Assembly (NCBI RefSeq): GCF_037975245.1
Contig: NC_092569.1
Span: 20,453,001 to 20,517,000 of the forward strand
Direction of reading: 5' to 3'
DNA length: 64,000 nt
Source: Apostichopus japonicus
Lineage: Eukaryota > Echinodermata > Holothuroidea > Aspidochirotida > Stichopodidae
Under the pieces are notes generated by a model that worked only from the letters and a program-made list of their open reading frames with translations, had not been told where the DNA came from and made no database searches. Made by a program: the position numbers and the translations under genes. Shown here one piece after another: positions 51,901-61,001 of the stretch. Position 1 is the stretch's first letter; every line of letters begins with the position of its first letter.

Positions 51901-54900
51901 GTGTAGCAAGTTCACCACTAACTGTCAGTTTATAGATAGACGAGCAGCCTGGTACTATTATATTGTTCTTCACTTTTTGGTTACTACCATGACAGCATTC
52001 ACAACAAGGCACAACATAAACAGTTACACTCTATGGGCATGCAAATTGTAATTGTAATTGTTGAACATTAAAGTTTTGTTTACATGAAAATTATTTGTGT
52101 GCGCACTATAGTTATTATATATTACATATATTATATATTACATATATATTACATGAAAGGAATTATTGTCACAGTAGCCGTGCGCTAGAAGTGCAGCTTT
52201 AAAATATTTCTGTGTCTTGGTCTGTACCATCTCTTTCAAAACTTTTAGAGTCAATTCCCGACGTCAACAGAAGAAAAAAATAGACCACCCATGAGCAAGC
52301 AGCAGTCCGTCGGCACTAGGACAATGCTTTGCAGTATGAAAGTTGCCTGGGGAGTCATCAATAGTGAAATGCATGAGTCTGGAACCCTATCTTCCAAACC
52401 GACGATGGACTTATATGAAAGATTAAATCAGAAACAAACTATATTATATTGCAAGAAATGGACAGAAAAGCTTTCTACAAAAGTAAGAGTTCATATGCAG
52501 ATCTATTCATTACAGACTGCAACCTGTAAAGAAGTTATTATCAGTGAATTTGACAGCTTTTAAGAAGTGAGTTTTGGACACTCTATAGGTCACTAAAAAA
52601 ACGCTTACATGGGGTATCCATCATTTTGAAGTCATTGTTACCGAGGGATTAATTACCTTTTGAAACTTAACGCACTGACCACTCCCATGTATGGTTAGTC
52701 ACTGAATTTCACTGGTAGTTGAATAAACCTAAGGCTCATTATATTGAGCAATGGATCCACTGAACAAAAAACAATTGTTTGTCACTTATGTCACACTTTC
52801 AAGTGGTTTTGCTTTTGTTATACATTACTTCATACATTGGTCTTTTGGTTTTTTTGAAGTTGCTGTTTTGTTATATGCTCATTTTGTGGTTTAAGTGAAA
52901 TAGAGTGGGTCAAACTCAGAAAATAATCTTGTCCTTGTGCATGTCTTGACTCAATGTGGAAGCAATAATATGTGAAGTAATGTTGATGATCTCTTGCAAA
53001 GCCAAAGTACTAAGCTATTTTGTTCAATTTGTTAATGACCAAACATTTATATTAGATTTATCTCTTTGGTAATTTACAGATGCTATAATGAAATACTCCC
53101 ATGCTTTGCGACATACACTGGTAAACGGATACTTTAGTGTTGTGGAATTGTACAATCTCATCCAATCAAATGAAAATATTCTGCCATTTTTTTCTAATCA
53201 TCTAGCTAGTTGACAATTATCATCTTGTTTCAAAACAACTCATAATACCCCAACCCATATACCCCACGTTAATACTACACGATGGCAGTGTGAACACCCA
53301 TGTAAAACAAAAAGGCAACGTGGGATATGTCGTATTGTTCCTCGCAGTTACATTGGGGATATATATGTATATCCCCAGTCTCATGTCAAACACACAAAAT
53401 TGTGTTATGCCCACTTTGCACGTACAGGTTCAAACCAAGAAAAAGCTTCTCTTCCTTCTCAATATGATGAAATGCGATGCCAGTCTGTAGTCGTCATTAA
53501 ATGCGAACAACATCATTGAAAATTTGCTCAGAACAGAAGTCCCCACTTTGCATTAATACAACTTGCTTCCCCAATAGGCGACGTAAACGCGTATGTGTGC
53601 GTGTGTTACGCCTCGCTTGTAAACACGATATCTCAAGAAGGGAATCTTGGACCAATCTTATACTTGGTGTATATGAGAACCACATTAAGTAGATAAACCA
53701 TATTGTTTTTGGTGCCTGTGAAGGTCACCAAAGGTCAGTTAGAGGCCAAAAACCAAAATAATAAAACAAGCAATAACTCTCATTGACAGGGTCCGACATG
53801 TTTGATATTTTGGGAGAAGTTGTGAATGGGGTAAGGGATTCTTTCCAAACATAACGGTCATGTGATCCAAGGTCAACAAAGGTCAATCAGGGGTCAAAAA
53901 CGAATATTTTTGCAATAACTTGAGAACAAACTGTCCGTCAAGATTAAGAGTTACACTAATGTAATCCAGTAGTGGACCCGCATCTAGGAGACCTTTGAAC
54001 TCAGGTTGACCTCCGATGACCTGTATTAGCTTTTTGGTCATTTGAATTTTCGTGGCCATAATCGGATCTCAACGGTACTTTCACATCAAAATTGTCCATG
54101 GGTTGCGACCTTCGTGTGCGAAGTTATCAGAGGTCAATTTTTTTTTAAGAAGTACAGTTTGGATGGTCGTACATACTTTTCATGTAGCTTTTTGGAATCA
54201 GCGTGTTAAATTACATCTGATCGCGAGGTCAAAAGGTCAAAGGTCAAATCTTGAAAAATAAGCTCATTTTAGGAGATACGGGGCAATACAAATTAAGTTA
54301 GTCACAATTTGGATATATGATAGGGGTGTTTTTGCTATATAGAGGAAACCAACTCCCGCTTCAATCGGACACCCAGTTCTCAAGTTATGAGGGGCCACAG
54401 GTTGGTTTTGACACCTTTCTAGCAATAACATGTGTGTGTACATTGTAGCCATAAAACATTAGTACATAGTGTATATCATCAAGAGGAACATTTTTGATGA
54501 AAAGCATCAGGTCATCCAAGGTCATTCAAGGTTGCTTATGTGCAAAAAACTGCCAACTTATGCTAATTTTTGCAACAACTTCCAGTCATGAAGTCTGACA
54601 TGGCTGATATATTAGGAAAAGTTGTGGATGAAGTAGGGGCACGTTTTCCAAAATAACCGTGATGTGACCCAAGGTCACCAAAGGTCAATTATGGGTCAAA
54701 ATGTGTTTTTTGGCAATAAATTATGAAACTACTACTGACAGGGTGCGACATGGTTAATATTTTGGGACTAGTTGAGAATGGGGTTAGTGATCGTCTCCAA
54801 ACATAACGGTTATATGATCCAAGGTCAACAATGGTCAATTAGGGGTCAAAAAATAGTATTTTTGCAATAACTTGAGAACCAAATGTCCATCAAGGTTGGG

Positions 54901-57900
54901 AGTTACGCTATTGTAATCCAATAGTCGACCCGCATCTGGGTGACCCTTTACCTAAGGTTGACCTCCAGTGACCTGTATTAGTTTCTTTTTTTTATTGGGA
55001 ATTTTAGTAGCCCATATTCAAACCTCAAAGGTTCCTTCTGATCAATATTGTCCATGGGTTGACCCTGTGCGACGTTTCTGTGCGAAGTTATCAGAGGTCA
55101 AGGTTTGGTTTGGTTTCAATAAACCTACATGTGGTAAGGATGGGTCTAACAGACTTGTCATATTGCTTTTTTGAATCACTGTGTCAAACTACATCCTACT
55201 ATGGGGTCAAAAGGTCAAATCTTGAAAATATGCTCATTTTCGGAGATCCGGGGCAAAGAAAAAGAGTTTGTCAATAGTTTGATATAAGATAGAGCTATAT
55301 GTGCTATATAGAGGAAACCCACTCCCGCTTCAATCGGACACCAGGTTCTCAAGGTATGGGGGGCCAAAGGTTGGTTTTGATACCTTTTTAGCAATTACAT
55401 TATGTGTGTACATTGGAGCAAATAACAAATTTAGGACAGAGTGCACATCATCAAGGGGAACATTTTTGTTTAAAAAATGTTGCAACAACTTCTAGTCACG
55501 AAGTCTGACATGGCTGATGTATTAAGAAAAGTTGCTGATGATGTAGGGGCACGTTTTCCAAAATAACCGTGATGTGATCCAAGGTCACCAAAGGTCAATT
55601 ATGGGTCAAAATGTGTTTTTTGGCAATAAATTGTGAACTATCATTGACAGGGTCGCAAAGTATAATATATATAATTCGCAAAGTATAGAACAATTTAAGG
55701 AGTTTTGAGAAAAGTTTGCTGTTGTTACTGCTAGGAATTTTGGAAGAGCGATGCTCTTACAACCTCAGATTATCATTGCGTAAAAGATCGCTTTGATTTA
55801 GGCAGTGAAATGGAGTAATAATTTTTTCGCGCATCAATCTGCAGCTAAAAGACAGATAATTAATTGGGAAATTGTACGAAGTCGCCGCTCTAATTGAGCA
55901 GCGGTTCAAAGTAGCAGTGAGGTACTGTATAGATATGCTTAGGACTCCCGCATACCTAGTTTCTGTATAGTATATGCACTATAGTATATGTATAGTAAAG
56001 TAGAGGAGCCCTAATGTAACAGAAGCAAAGCTATCTTCATAAGTATTTTTGCAGATGTTGTAATTTTAATTGTTTGAGACACCACAGTAGTCCTAGCTGC
56101 CTATTTTTGATTCTGCGACATGTTTTACTTTGTTTAACACTTACTTTTGGTAGAAAAAGTTTTAATTTCGTACTGCTAAGAAACATTGACTTTCTAATGC
56201 GCAATTACGTAGCACCATGCATCTGCCTCACTGCCTAACTTTTGTTCATAGAAAGTATTGATATGTTGCAGATCTGTACTTTGGAGACTTGGCCAACAAT
56301 CATAGGCCTAGTGACGAGTGGAATTTGGCAAATAGCGAGTACTTTCAAAAATATTTGTCGAGGCCTGAAACCTTCACAACATGATTTCTCATGGTAGAAA
56401 AAATGGATACTTTTCATACATGCTATATGGATTTGCCATATTGAGTACAATAATCATATTGCTTGTGCGGTCAAATTTCCTATAGGTCACCAGAGGTCAA
56501 ACTCTGAAAAACCTTTTACATGATATGTAACGATGGAAATCGTGGATACATCTAATACTTGTGGATTCGTGTGGATTCATAACATTGAGTACAATACCCC
56601 TATTGTTTTTGATGGAGGTGTGTATAGCCACGTACAGTAGACTGACCTGTGTTATAATGCCATAGTGTCAGGTTTGATCATTGAAACAACACATCATGTA
56701 AGGTAAAATTGTCAACAAAAAAAAAGGTATAACATTGACTTTCCCACTCAGCATTCCATTCGTACCCACGCACTCATAACTATGATTGATGTGTTTATTA
56801 TGATATAGCTTACTATCTCTTCCCCACACGTAGTATACCGAGGATTACAAGTTGGTTCTAACAATACAGCTCACCATACACTTGAGGTGACGCTAACTTG
56901 CAATTTAGTAGGTCAGTCTGCCAATATGGGCGTACGAAAATGACAAACTATCCGAAACCCCCAAAATCACAATTAGTGTATTAAATATTCCATTTATGTA
57001 TACACTGCAGTTTTAAATGTAAAACGCAAATATTCACGGACCAAGGAGGTCAAAGATCAAATTGATCAAACTTGTTTTTTTTTGCGAAGAAGTGTTTTCA
57101 AACTACTCTTTTATCTTAAGAGTTACAGACTCAAATGTTATGGTATGTGTCTGTGTAACGGGTTGTTACGACTGCGTGACTAATGGTGGCTTAAGGAGAA
57201 AGGTTAGAGGGTTAAAAGTCAAGTAACCATAAAAGTAAACACTGTAACCGCCACACGTATACTTTATAACAATATAGATTAATAATTCAAACACAGGTAG
57301 TTTACCACAGACAAGGGACGTAGCCAAGGGGGCAATCGCCCCCGCCCCCTCTTTGAGTAGCCAGAAAAATTAACTAAATGGAAATACCACTAAAGCCCTC
57401 TTTTCAGGTAGAAGAGAGCTAAGCGTCCCTTCTAAATCATTCCCATGACAGTTCGTCTGCTACGTAATACAATCAGGGATGTCGCTAGAGGGGGGGGGGG
57501 GTGTGGGGGTGTCTCACACCCCCCCAATCTTGGTAAAACTGACGATAGTTGGAAAATTTGAGTGCGACAGTCGGAATTTCCGACTGTCGCACTGTCATTT
57601 TTCCGACTGTCGCACTCTTATTTTCTTGTAATTTGTGAGTGACCTAAAATTTATGGTCAAAATTGACCTTTAATAAGTCATATTTACCACGTATTCCTTG
57701 TCACATTGAGAAATTGTATCTCGCGATCTTTATACTCCACCATACAAAACTTCGTATGATTTTGAATACTCTAAAAAAATGCCTTATAGAACTACTGTAC
57801 AACGTTCGCCAGCTTCAATTTGGATAATTTATGTATTAATTTTGCAATTGGGTGGGTTGACCCTGTTCGCTAGCTTCAAGTAAGTTCAGTAGATACATTT

Positions 57901-59281
57901 AATAGTATACAATTAAAACACTCAATGCTAATCTACGGAAGCTTAAAAGTGCCATCAACATAAGAAAAACTTTGCCCCATAAGGTGACATTTTTCAGTAA
58001 ATTGTTTAGATAACAAGATAAAATCTTATCAAAAACAGAAAAATGTTGGATTGCCCAGTTGCTGACCGTATCGTTGACGAGTAGTGCGGGGGGTAGGGGG
58101 GGGGGGTACAAGGCAGCAGTCGGAATTTTCTGGCTCCAAAACCAATCCAGTCGGAATTTCAGCCACTACACCCCCCCCCCCCAAATCATCAGGCCTTAGC
58201 TACGTCCCTGAATACAATACTCTTATTATTGTTTATTTCCTGCAACCTGGGAAGTATTTTGGACCAAACGTTTCTTTTTACATCATGACGCTCCGTTAAG
58301 TGTAATAATGCTCCCTTCGTGAGGAGTGCCCCTTTTAAAATGTATCATTTGGATAAGTTGTGCGGAATAAACAAGGTTTTGCATACAACTTCTTGACTAT
58401 AAGTCCTGATTTACTTCAAATTTGGCCAAGGTGAAGTAACCATGAAAATCATTTTGAACATAACAATTTCACTAAAATAATTATATAGTCCAATATCCCA
58501 AACACGAGTAGTTTGTCATTGTTCATTACACTCCAAATGTCACGCAACCAAAGTAGGTCTAAATCAAGCTCGGCCAAATTTGTGCGAAAAGGAATTTCGC
58601 CAAGAACCCAATTGACCGTAAGGCCGATGGGACTTCAAACTTGACGAGTATGTGCCTGGGCATGGGCTGTAGTGTATGAGTGACAAACGAATACTTAGGA
58701 TCAAAGATCAGGGGTCAAATAAGAAGGAAAAAAACAGCATTTTGGTCACTTCACGTATATACCAAAATAAAAGAATGGCCGAAACATTCAAGCAGTGCAC
58801 AAGTAGGATACCACAAACAACATACCTTCAGGGTGTTTATTTAATGCACAATGCCAAAGGGAATGTGATAAAGGAGGTAAATGTAAAAACTGGCCAAATT
58901 TGTGCTAAAATGTATGATTTATCTACATTAAGTTTAAAGTCCGAAATATTCCGGTAGCTAAAATTGCTTTGCGCTAATTTGTTATTGCCAAACGAAAACA
59001 AAATGTATCCATAGGGAAGTATTGTAGTGTCTGCATTGTTGTAAATAATTCAATGTAATAATGTGTATTTAGACACAAACCATTATACTATTATTTCAGG
59101 TTGCCCGTACCATACTAATCCTCTCTCTCGCGGCTAAGACGAGAAATGACGTAATGTTCAACCAAAGATTCATCGATAACGATATATACATATACTTACT
59201 TGTCCTCGCCATAGTATACAGTAGAACGACAAACAGACAATGCCATCCGGTTATGGTATTTTGACCAGTAATGATACCCAT
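36901..59281 (-). CDS. Gene B: small EGF-domain type I membrane protein
   Basis: Spliced span on the minus strand; coding exons 59281-59200, 44545-44444, 42454-42341, 40419-40306, 37903-37789 and 36922-36901. They total 549 nt, 182 residues plus TGA. Every junction is GT/AG and phases run 1,1,1,1,2 without a break. Order: signal peptide, 34-residue Cys-rich segment, two calcium-binding-type EGF modules, one transmembrane helix, then a tail of about nine residues. It is the downstream tandem paralogue of gene C: the TM and tail exons have the same phases, and the acceptor context of the last exon (TTTAATCTCTCTTCAG) is shared. Function is unknown; extracellular adhesion or ligand recognition is inference. 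Further exons in the 14.7-kb first intron cannot be excluded. Confidence 0.75.
37789..37903 (-). CDS. Gene B transmembrane exon
   Basis: 115 nt, acceptor TTTTGCTTAG, donor AGAAG|GTATAC, phase 1 in and 2 out. It codes [10 protein letters not shown] followed by [20 protein letters not shown] and IWAIWARR. One hydrophobic helix of about 24 residues is followed by the Arg pair of a stop-transfer sequence. The gene C counterpart at 61394-61517 has the same phases and the same IWxIWxRR ending. Confidence 0.85.
38205..38998. repeat. 40-bp minisatellite, about 20 copies
   Basis: Diverged copies of a 40-bp unit built from ACTACTACGAGTTACATATG and AGTAGTATGCGTATGCTATA, in the gene B intron between TM and EGF exons. 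Some copies are shortened. Confidence 0.95.
39070..39505. repeat. Twofold tandem repeat of ~215 bp
   Basis: Two diverged copies sharing TGATCATATTAG-like text, TTTCAACATATAGCC, and the closing phrase ATGAGGAGTATAAAGAAACC, followed in both by CTTTTGGGCTT. Intronic in gene B. Confidence 0.8.
40306..40419 (-). CDS. Gene B EGF exon (second EGF module)
   Basis: 114 nt, phase 1-1, acceptor TCTCTGCAG, donor TTTC|GTGAGT. It codes [20 protein letters not shown] and then [17 protein letters not shown]. All six EGF cysteines are in place, and the N-x-N-E-C and C-x-D-x4-F-x-C pattern fits calcium-binding EGF. It differs from the copy-2 exon by Ala for Thr in CND(A/T)IN. Confidence 0.9.
40538..40617 (-). 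pseudogene. Collapsed EGF exon, copy 1
   Basis: The minus strand codes [13 protein letters not shown], then jumps to [11 protein letters not shown] with an intact donor (ACTG|GTGAGT). Compared with its neighbours, about ten residues including the two middle Cys are gone. The acceptor is also lost: the usual CTGCAG plus ATATCAA is replaced by CTGCTCGAATGT. It cannot form an EGF fold and probably is not spliced. Confidence 0.8.
41268..41391. repeat. (CAT/CAC)n trinucleotide tract, copy 1
   Basis: Mixed CAT, CAC and CGT triplets giving His-rich frames on the plus strand and Asp/Gly-rich frames on the minus. The identical tract recurs at 43301-43424 in the second copy of the duplication. Not coding. 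Confidence 0.9.
41459..41687. repeat. 36-bp minisatellite, copy 1 (about 6 units)
   Basis: Units of 36-37 bp with CTGACATACTACCGCCCATG and CACACCACCCAGCTGT. The end of this array is the junction with the second 2-kb copy at 41688, so recombination within it may have produced the duplication. Confidence 0.92.
42341..42454 (-). CDS. Gene B EGF exon (first EGF module)
   Basis: 114 nt, phase 1-1, same splice sites as 40306-40419. Codes [20 protein letters not shown] and [17 protein letters not shown]. As the upstream copy in transcription order it joins the Cys-rich exon. Confidence 0.9.
42573..42652 (-). pseudogene. Collapsed EGF exon, copy 2
   Basis: Same deletion and acceptor loss as 40538-40617, so the damage predates the 2-kb duplication. 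Confidence 0.8.
43301..43424. repeat. (CAT/CAC)n trinucleotide tract, copy 2
   Basis: Same tract as 41268-41391, unchanged in length, although the neighbouring minisatellite has expanded. Confidence 0.9.
43492..43981. repeat. 36-bp minisatellite, expanded copy (about 13 units)
   Basis: Same unit as 41459-41687. Length roughly doubled, with CATGTACATCACCCAGCTGT variants forming a higher-order alternation. It ends at TTAAAAAATATATAGG. Confidence 0.92.
44171..44245 (+). repeat. Decayed tRNA-like sequence, possible SINE head
   Basis: Contains GATGGCTCAGTTGTTGGAAC, an A-box-like D-arm, then GCTCTGTAATCCGGAGGTC, an anticodon-arm and variable-loop-like segment. The T-arm is degraded and no acceptor stem pairs, so it is not a working tRNA. 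Confidence 0.4.
44444..44545 (-). CDS. Gene B Cys-rich exon of unknown fold
   Basis: 102 nt, acceptor CCAACTGCAG, donor ATACAG|GTAAGT, phase 1-1. It codes [18 protein letters not shown], then [15 protein letters not shown]. Cysteine spacing is C-x10-C-x9-CC, with two Asn glycosylation sequons (NET, NLT). I recognise no named domain. It directly follows the predicted signal peptide. Confidence 0.75.
44640..44850. repeat. AGGTCA-rich dispersed repeat fragment
   Basis: Text shared with 17280 and 53700 (ATTGTTTTTGGTGGAGGTC, AAGAGTTATTGAGGTC, AAAGGTCAGTTGGAGCC). Short and diverged; in the first intron of gene B. Confidence 0.55.
45545..46215. repeat. Segmental repeat, partner of 55690-56345
   Basis: Shares long text with 55690-56345 in the same orientation, for example TTTGAGACAAGTTTGCTG, TTGCGTAAAAGATCGCTTTG, ATCAATCTGCAGCTAAAAGA and GTAGCACCATGTATCTGCC. 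No coding sequence seen. Its nature (old duplication or mobile element) is open. Confidence 0.8.
46216..47459. other. Intronic DNA of gene B, nothing recognised
   Basis: No exon with paired splice sites and recognisable protein. Short frames only. Confidence 0.45.
47460..49145 (-). mobile_element. Broken L1/Tx1-type LINE (endonuclease and reverse transcriptase remnants)
   Basis: Reading the minus strand: the endonuclease motif GGDFN at 49014-49000, then [11 protein letters not shown] near the endonuclease end (48980-48726). Reverse transcriptase follows: [20 protein letters not shown] and [14 protein letters not shown] (48527-48225), then [18 protein letters not shown] (motif A, 48247-47864), then NYADDKVI, the catalytic YADD box, at 47823-47812. 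[13 protein letters not shown] and FxKGRxxGENxRL are typical of the L1/Tx1 side of LINEs. Several frameshifts and stops separate the parts, and the 5' and 3' ends are missing, so it is dead. It lies antisense-neutral, in the same orientation as gene B, inside its first intron. Confidence 0.88.
49590..50735. repeat. 45-46 bp minisatellite, about 25 copies
   Basis: Unit ACAGATGACAGAATCACAGC then TACAAAACATCTTAGAACCTA then TCCC. Units of exactly 45 bp stay in frame and read [15 protein letters not shown] on the plus strand, but 46-bp units break it. A shortened variant with AGCTAAAAAAAA recurs at least three times, marking block duplications. Intron of gene B. Confidence 0.95.
50736..53559. other. 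Intronic DNA of gene B, no exon recognised
   Basis: A perfect-looking plus-strand donor (GGAAG|GTAAGT at 51022) follows an open plus frame, while the minus strand of the same stretch is also open (50712-51002). Neither protein is recognisable. A 90-residue plus frame at 52291-52563 ([20 protein letters not shown]) is unassigned. Confidence 0.35.
53560..55680. repeat. AGGTCA-rich repeat, two diverged tandem units of ~0.9-0.95 kb
   Basis: The phrase GACAGGGTCCGACATG with AAACATAACGGTCATGTG recurs 955 bp later (53780, 54735), and GTCTGACATGGCTGATATATT recurs about 910 bp later (54590, 55500). Throughout, AAGGTCA and AGGTCA words occur every few tens of bases, often as CCAAGGTCAACAAAGGTCA. Same family as 17030, 44640 and 56440. 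Probably an old mobile element; no ends found. Confidence 0.75.
55690..56345. repeat. Segmental repeat, partner of 45545-46215
   Basis: Same orientation and order of shared text as 45545-46215, with scattered substitutions and small indels. Each copy follows an AGGTCA-rich stretch, though the one before 45545 is some 700 bp away. Confidence 0.8.
56440..57250. repeat. AGGTCA-rich dispersed repeat, further fragment
   Basis: Contains AGGTCACCAGAGGTCAAAC, ATTGAGTACAATACCCCTATTG and GGAGGTCAAAGATCAAATTG, in the style of 53560-55680 but more degraded. No coding sequence. Confidence 0.5.
57474..58210. mobile_element. hAT-type element, family CAGGGACGT, copy with perfect duplication
   Basis: Left end CAGGGATGTCGCTAGAGG, right end GCTACGTCCCTG, flanked by a perfect 8-bp direct repeat AATACAAT at 57466-57473 and 58211-58218. 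Subterminal hairpin GAGTGCGACAGTCGGAA and its complement at about 57560-57600. It lacks the internal 120-bp repeats of the 33094 copy. The intact duplication indicates the youngest or best-kept insertion of the family here. Confidence 0.92.
58219..59199. other. First intron of gene B, no exon recognised
   Basis: Some AGGTCA-family text near 58690. The 93-residue plus frame at 58676-58957 ([20 protein letters not shown]) is unassigned and on the opposite strand. Confidence 0.4.
59200..59281 (-). CDS. Gene B exon 1: signal peptide
   Basis: 82 nt from ATG to the consensus donor GGACAA|GTAAGTAT, ending in phase 1 as the next exon needs. It codes [15 protein letters not shown], then [13 protein letters not shown] including the shared codon. 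The hydrophobic core LFVVLLYTM followed by ARTS suits a cleaved signal. It lies 1.6 kb beyond the gene C stop, head to tail. Confidence 0.75.
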
Positions 59282-59814
59282 GCTGGTAATGATAATCTCT
59301 TCTTACTTCCACGAGGTGATATCATATAGGCCTAATAATGTTCGACTTCGTCTGCGGATCGTAGACATGCATGGAACAGTATCGATGCTCTTCTGTGAGG
59401 TTCGTTCACTTCTCAGATTGCGTGTGATCACCTTGTTAGTGTTCTCGATGGCGCTATTTTAGATTCAACTGCTCACACTTCTCCAGCCTATACATGTAAT
59501 TTATTACGAGATTTTTCAATATACTATTATGCAATTACATCGCAGTGGCGAATTTATCAACCAACCTGGGTACTGTCATGGATCAAGGGACTAATTAGCC
59601 GAATGTTGTACTCGGATAAACTAAACTACAACAGCTCTTGTTTTTGAAAATCTGAATAATTTATTGTAGAAGTTCATTATATGCAGATATGTTTGTAACT
59701 AAGGTCGGTGGTACACTAAACACCCTCACAGAACAGTATGTACTACAAATAGACAATTTATATACATATACACACACACCGGCACACCCATATATATTAT
59801 ATTAATTAATTAAG

Positions 59815-59945
59815 ATTAAACCAGAAAAAGTCCACCTCACGAACGGTTTCGTCCTTTTGGGACTCATTGGGCGAAGGTAGGAATCTAAGCCCCGATCTTG
59901 TGTCACAGACCGAAGTTCGTACCATTCGACCACAGTGATTCTACG
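59815..59945 (-). repeat. tRNA-like SINE, probable
   Basis: On the minus strand, TGTGGTCGAATGGTACGAAC resembles a tRNA A-box region and GGGGCTTAGATTCCTACC a B-box region about 35 bp later. The sequence then runs to a TTAATTAATTAATATA tail. Such a head plus simple tail is the usual layout of tRNA-derived SINEs. Confidence 0.4.
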
Positions 59946-60187
59946 AGTGTGTGAATGCGTATAAAATGGCTTTGTATAACTGCAAATGAGGGCGTATTAC
60001 TCAATTGTTATAATTGTACCGGTCGTGAAAGTGGAATTTTTCTGGTCTGTTGATCCTTAATTTATTATATATCATATTATTATATATCACATTCATTTCT
60101 TATACTAACAGCTTAGCTTGCCTATAAAAAGTGGTACTTCTGTGTAACTTGTCAGATTCACTAGGTGTTCACTCTATACTATTAGAA

Positions 60188-60390
<203 letters not shown>

Positions 60391-60886
60391 CATGTTACTA
60401 AATCAGCCAGACTGTTAGAGAGAGCCGCTGCGGTGTTTTTTCGATGCCGATGATAATATTTGATGCTTCGTGATGTTATTTGTTTGTTTATAAGCACTAC
60501 TTTACAACATATGACGTAAGCATGGCCACTAGAGTTACAGCAGCATCCAGTATTTCTCATTTGCAATGACGTAACAGCTATTTGCATTATTCGGCATCAG
60601 ATACTGTACGGTGTGGAATATTGTAACATAAGTCAATAGTATTTGTCAGATCGCATAGGAAGTTGTATTCAAACTCAGCCCACATATATATTTTGGAAAG
60701 AAATATTAATGTTACAAGCACTTCGTGTACTTCAGTGGCTTGAATGAACAATCTTCATTTGTGTACTTATTTTGTTAAATGTTTGCAATGTACAATACGA
60801 TCATCGCATGTGCTTTTTACTGCAGGAACCCCTAATACAAATTTGACCCAACCGGGGAGGGCGAAGGGGGTTGGGGGAGCGGGAAG

Positions 60887-61001
60887 TCATGGGTTGGACC
60901 GGTGTCCAGTATTATTGGAATTGTTGTCCCCAACGTTTCTTAGGGCGAAGGCAGGGCTCCCTTTCCCGTCCACAGTTCCGGGTTTACCGGTATGTGTGTT
61001 T
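60887..61001 (-). CDS. Gene C last exon: cytoplasmic tail and stop
   Basis: 115 nt, acceptor AATCTCTCTTCAG, phase 2 in, TGA at 60889-60887. Codes [18 protein letters not shown], then [19 protein letters not shown]. Rich in Asn, Gly and Ser, with no kinase, ITAM or PDZ-ligand motif that I can see. Confidence 0.85.
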
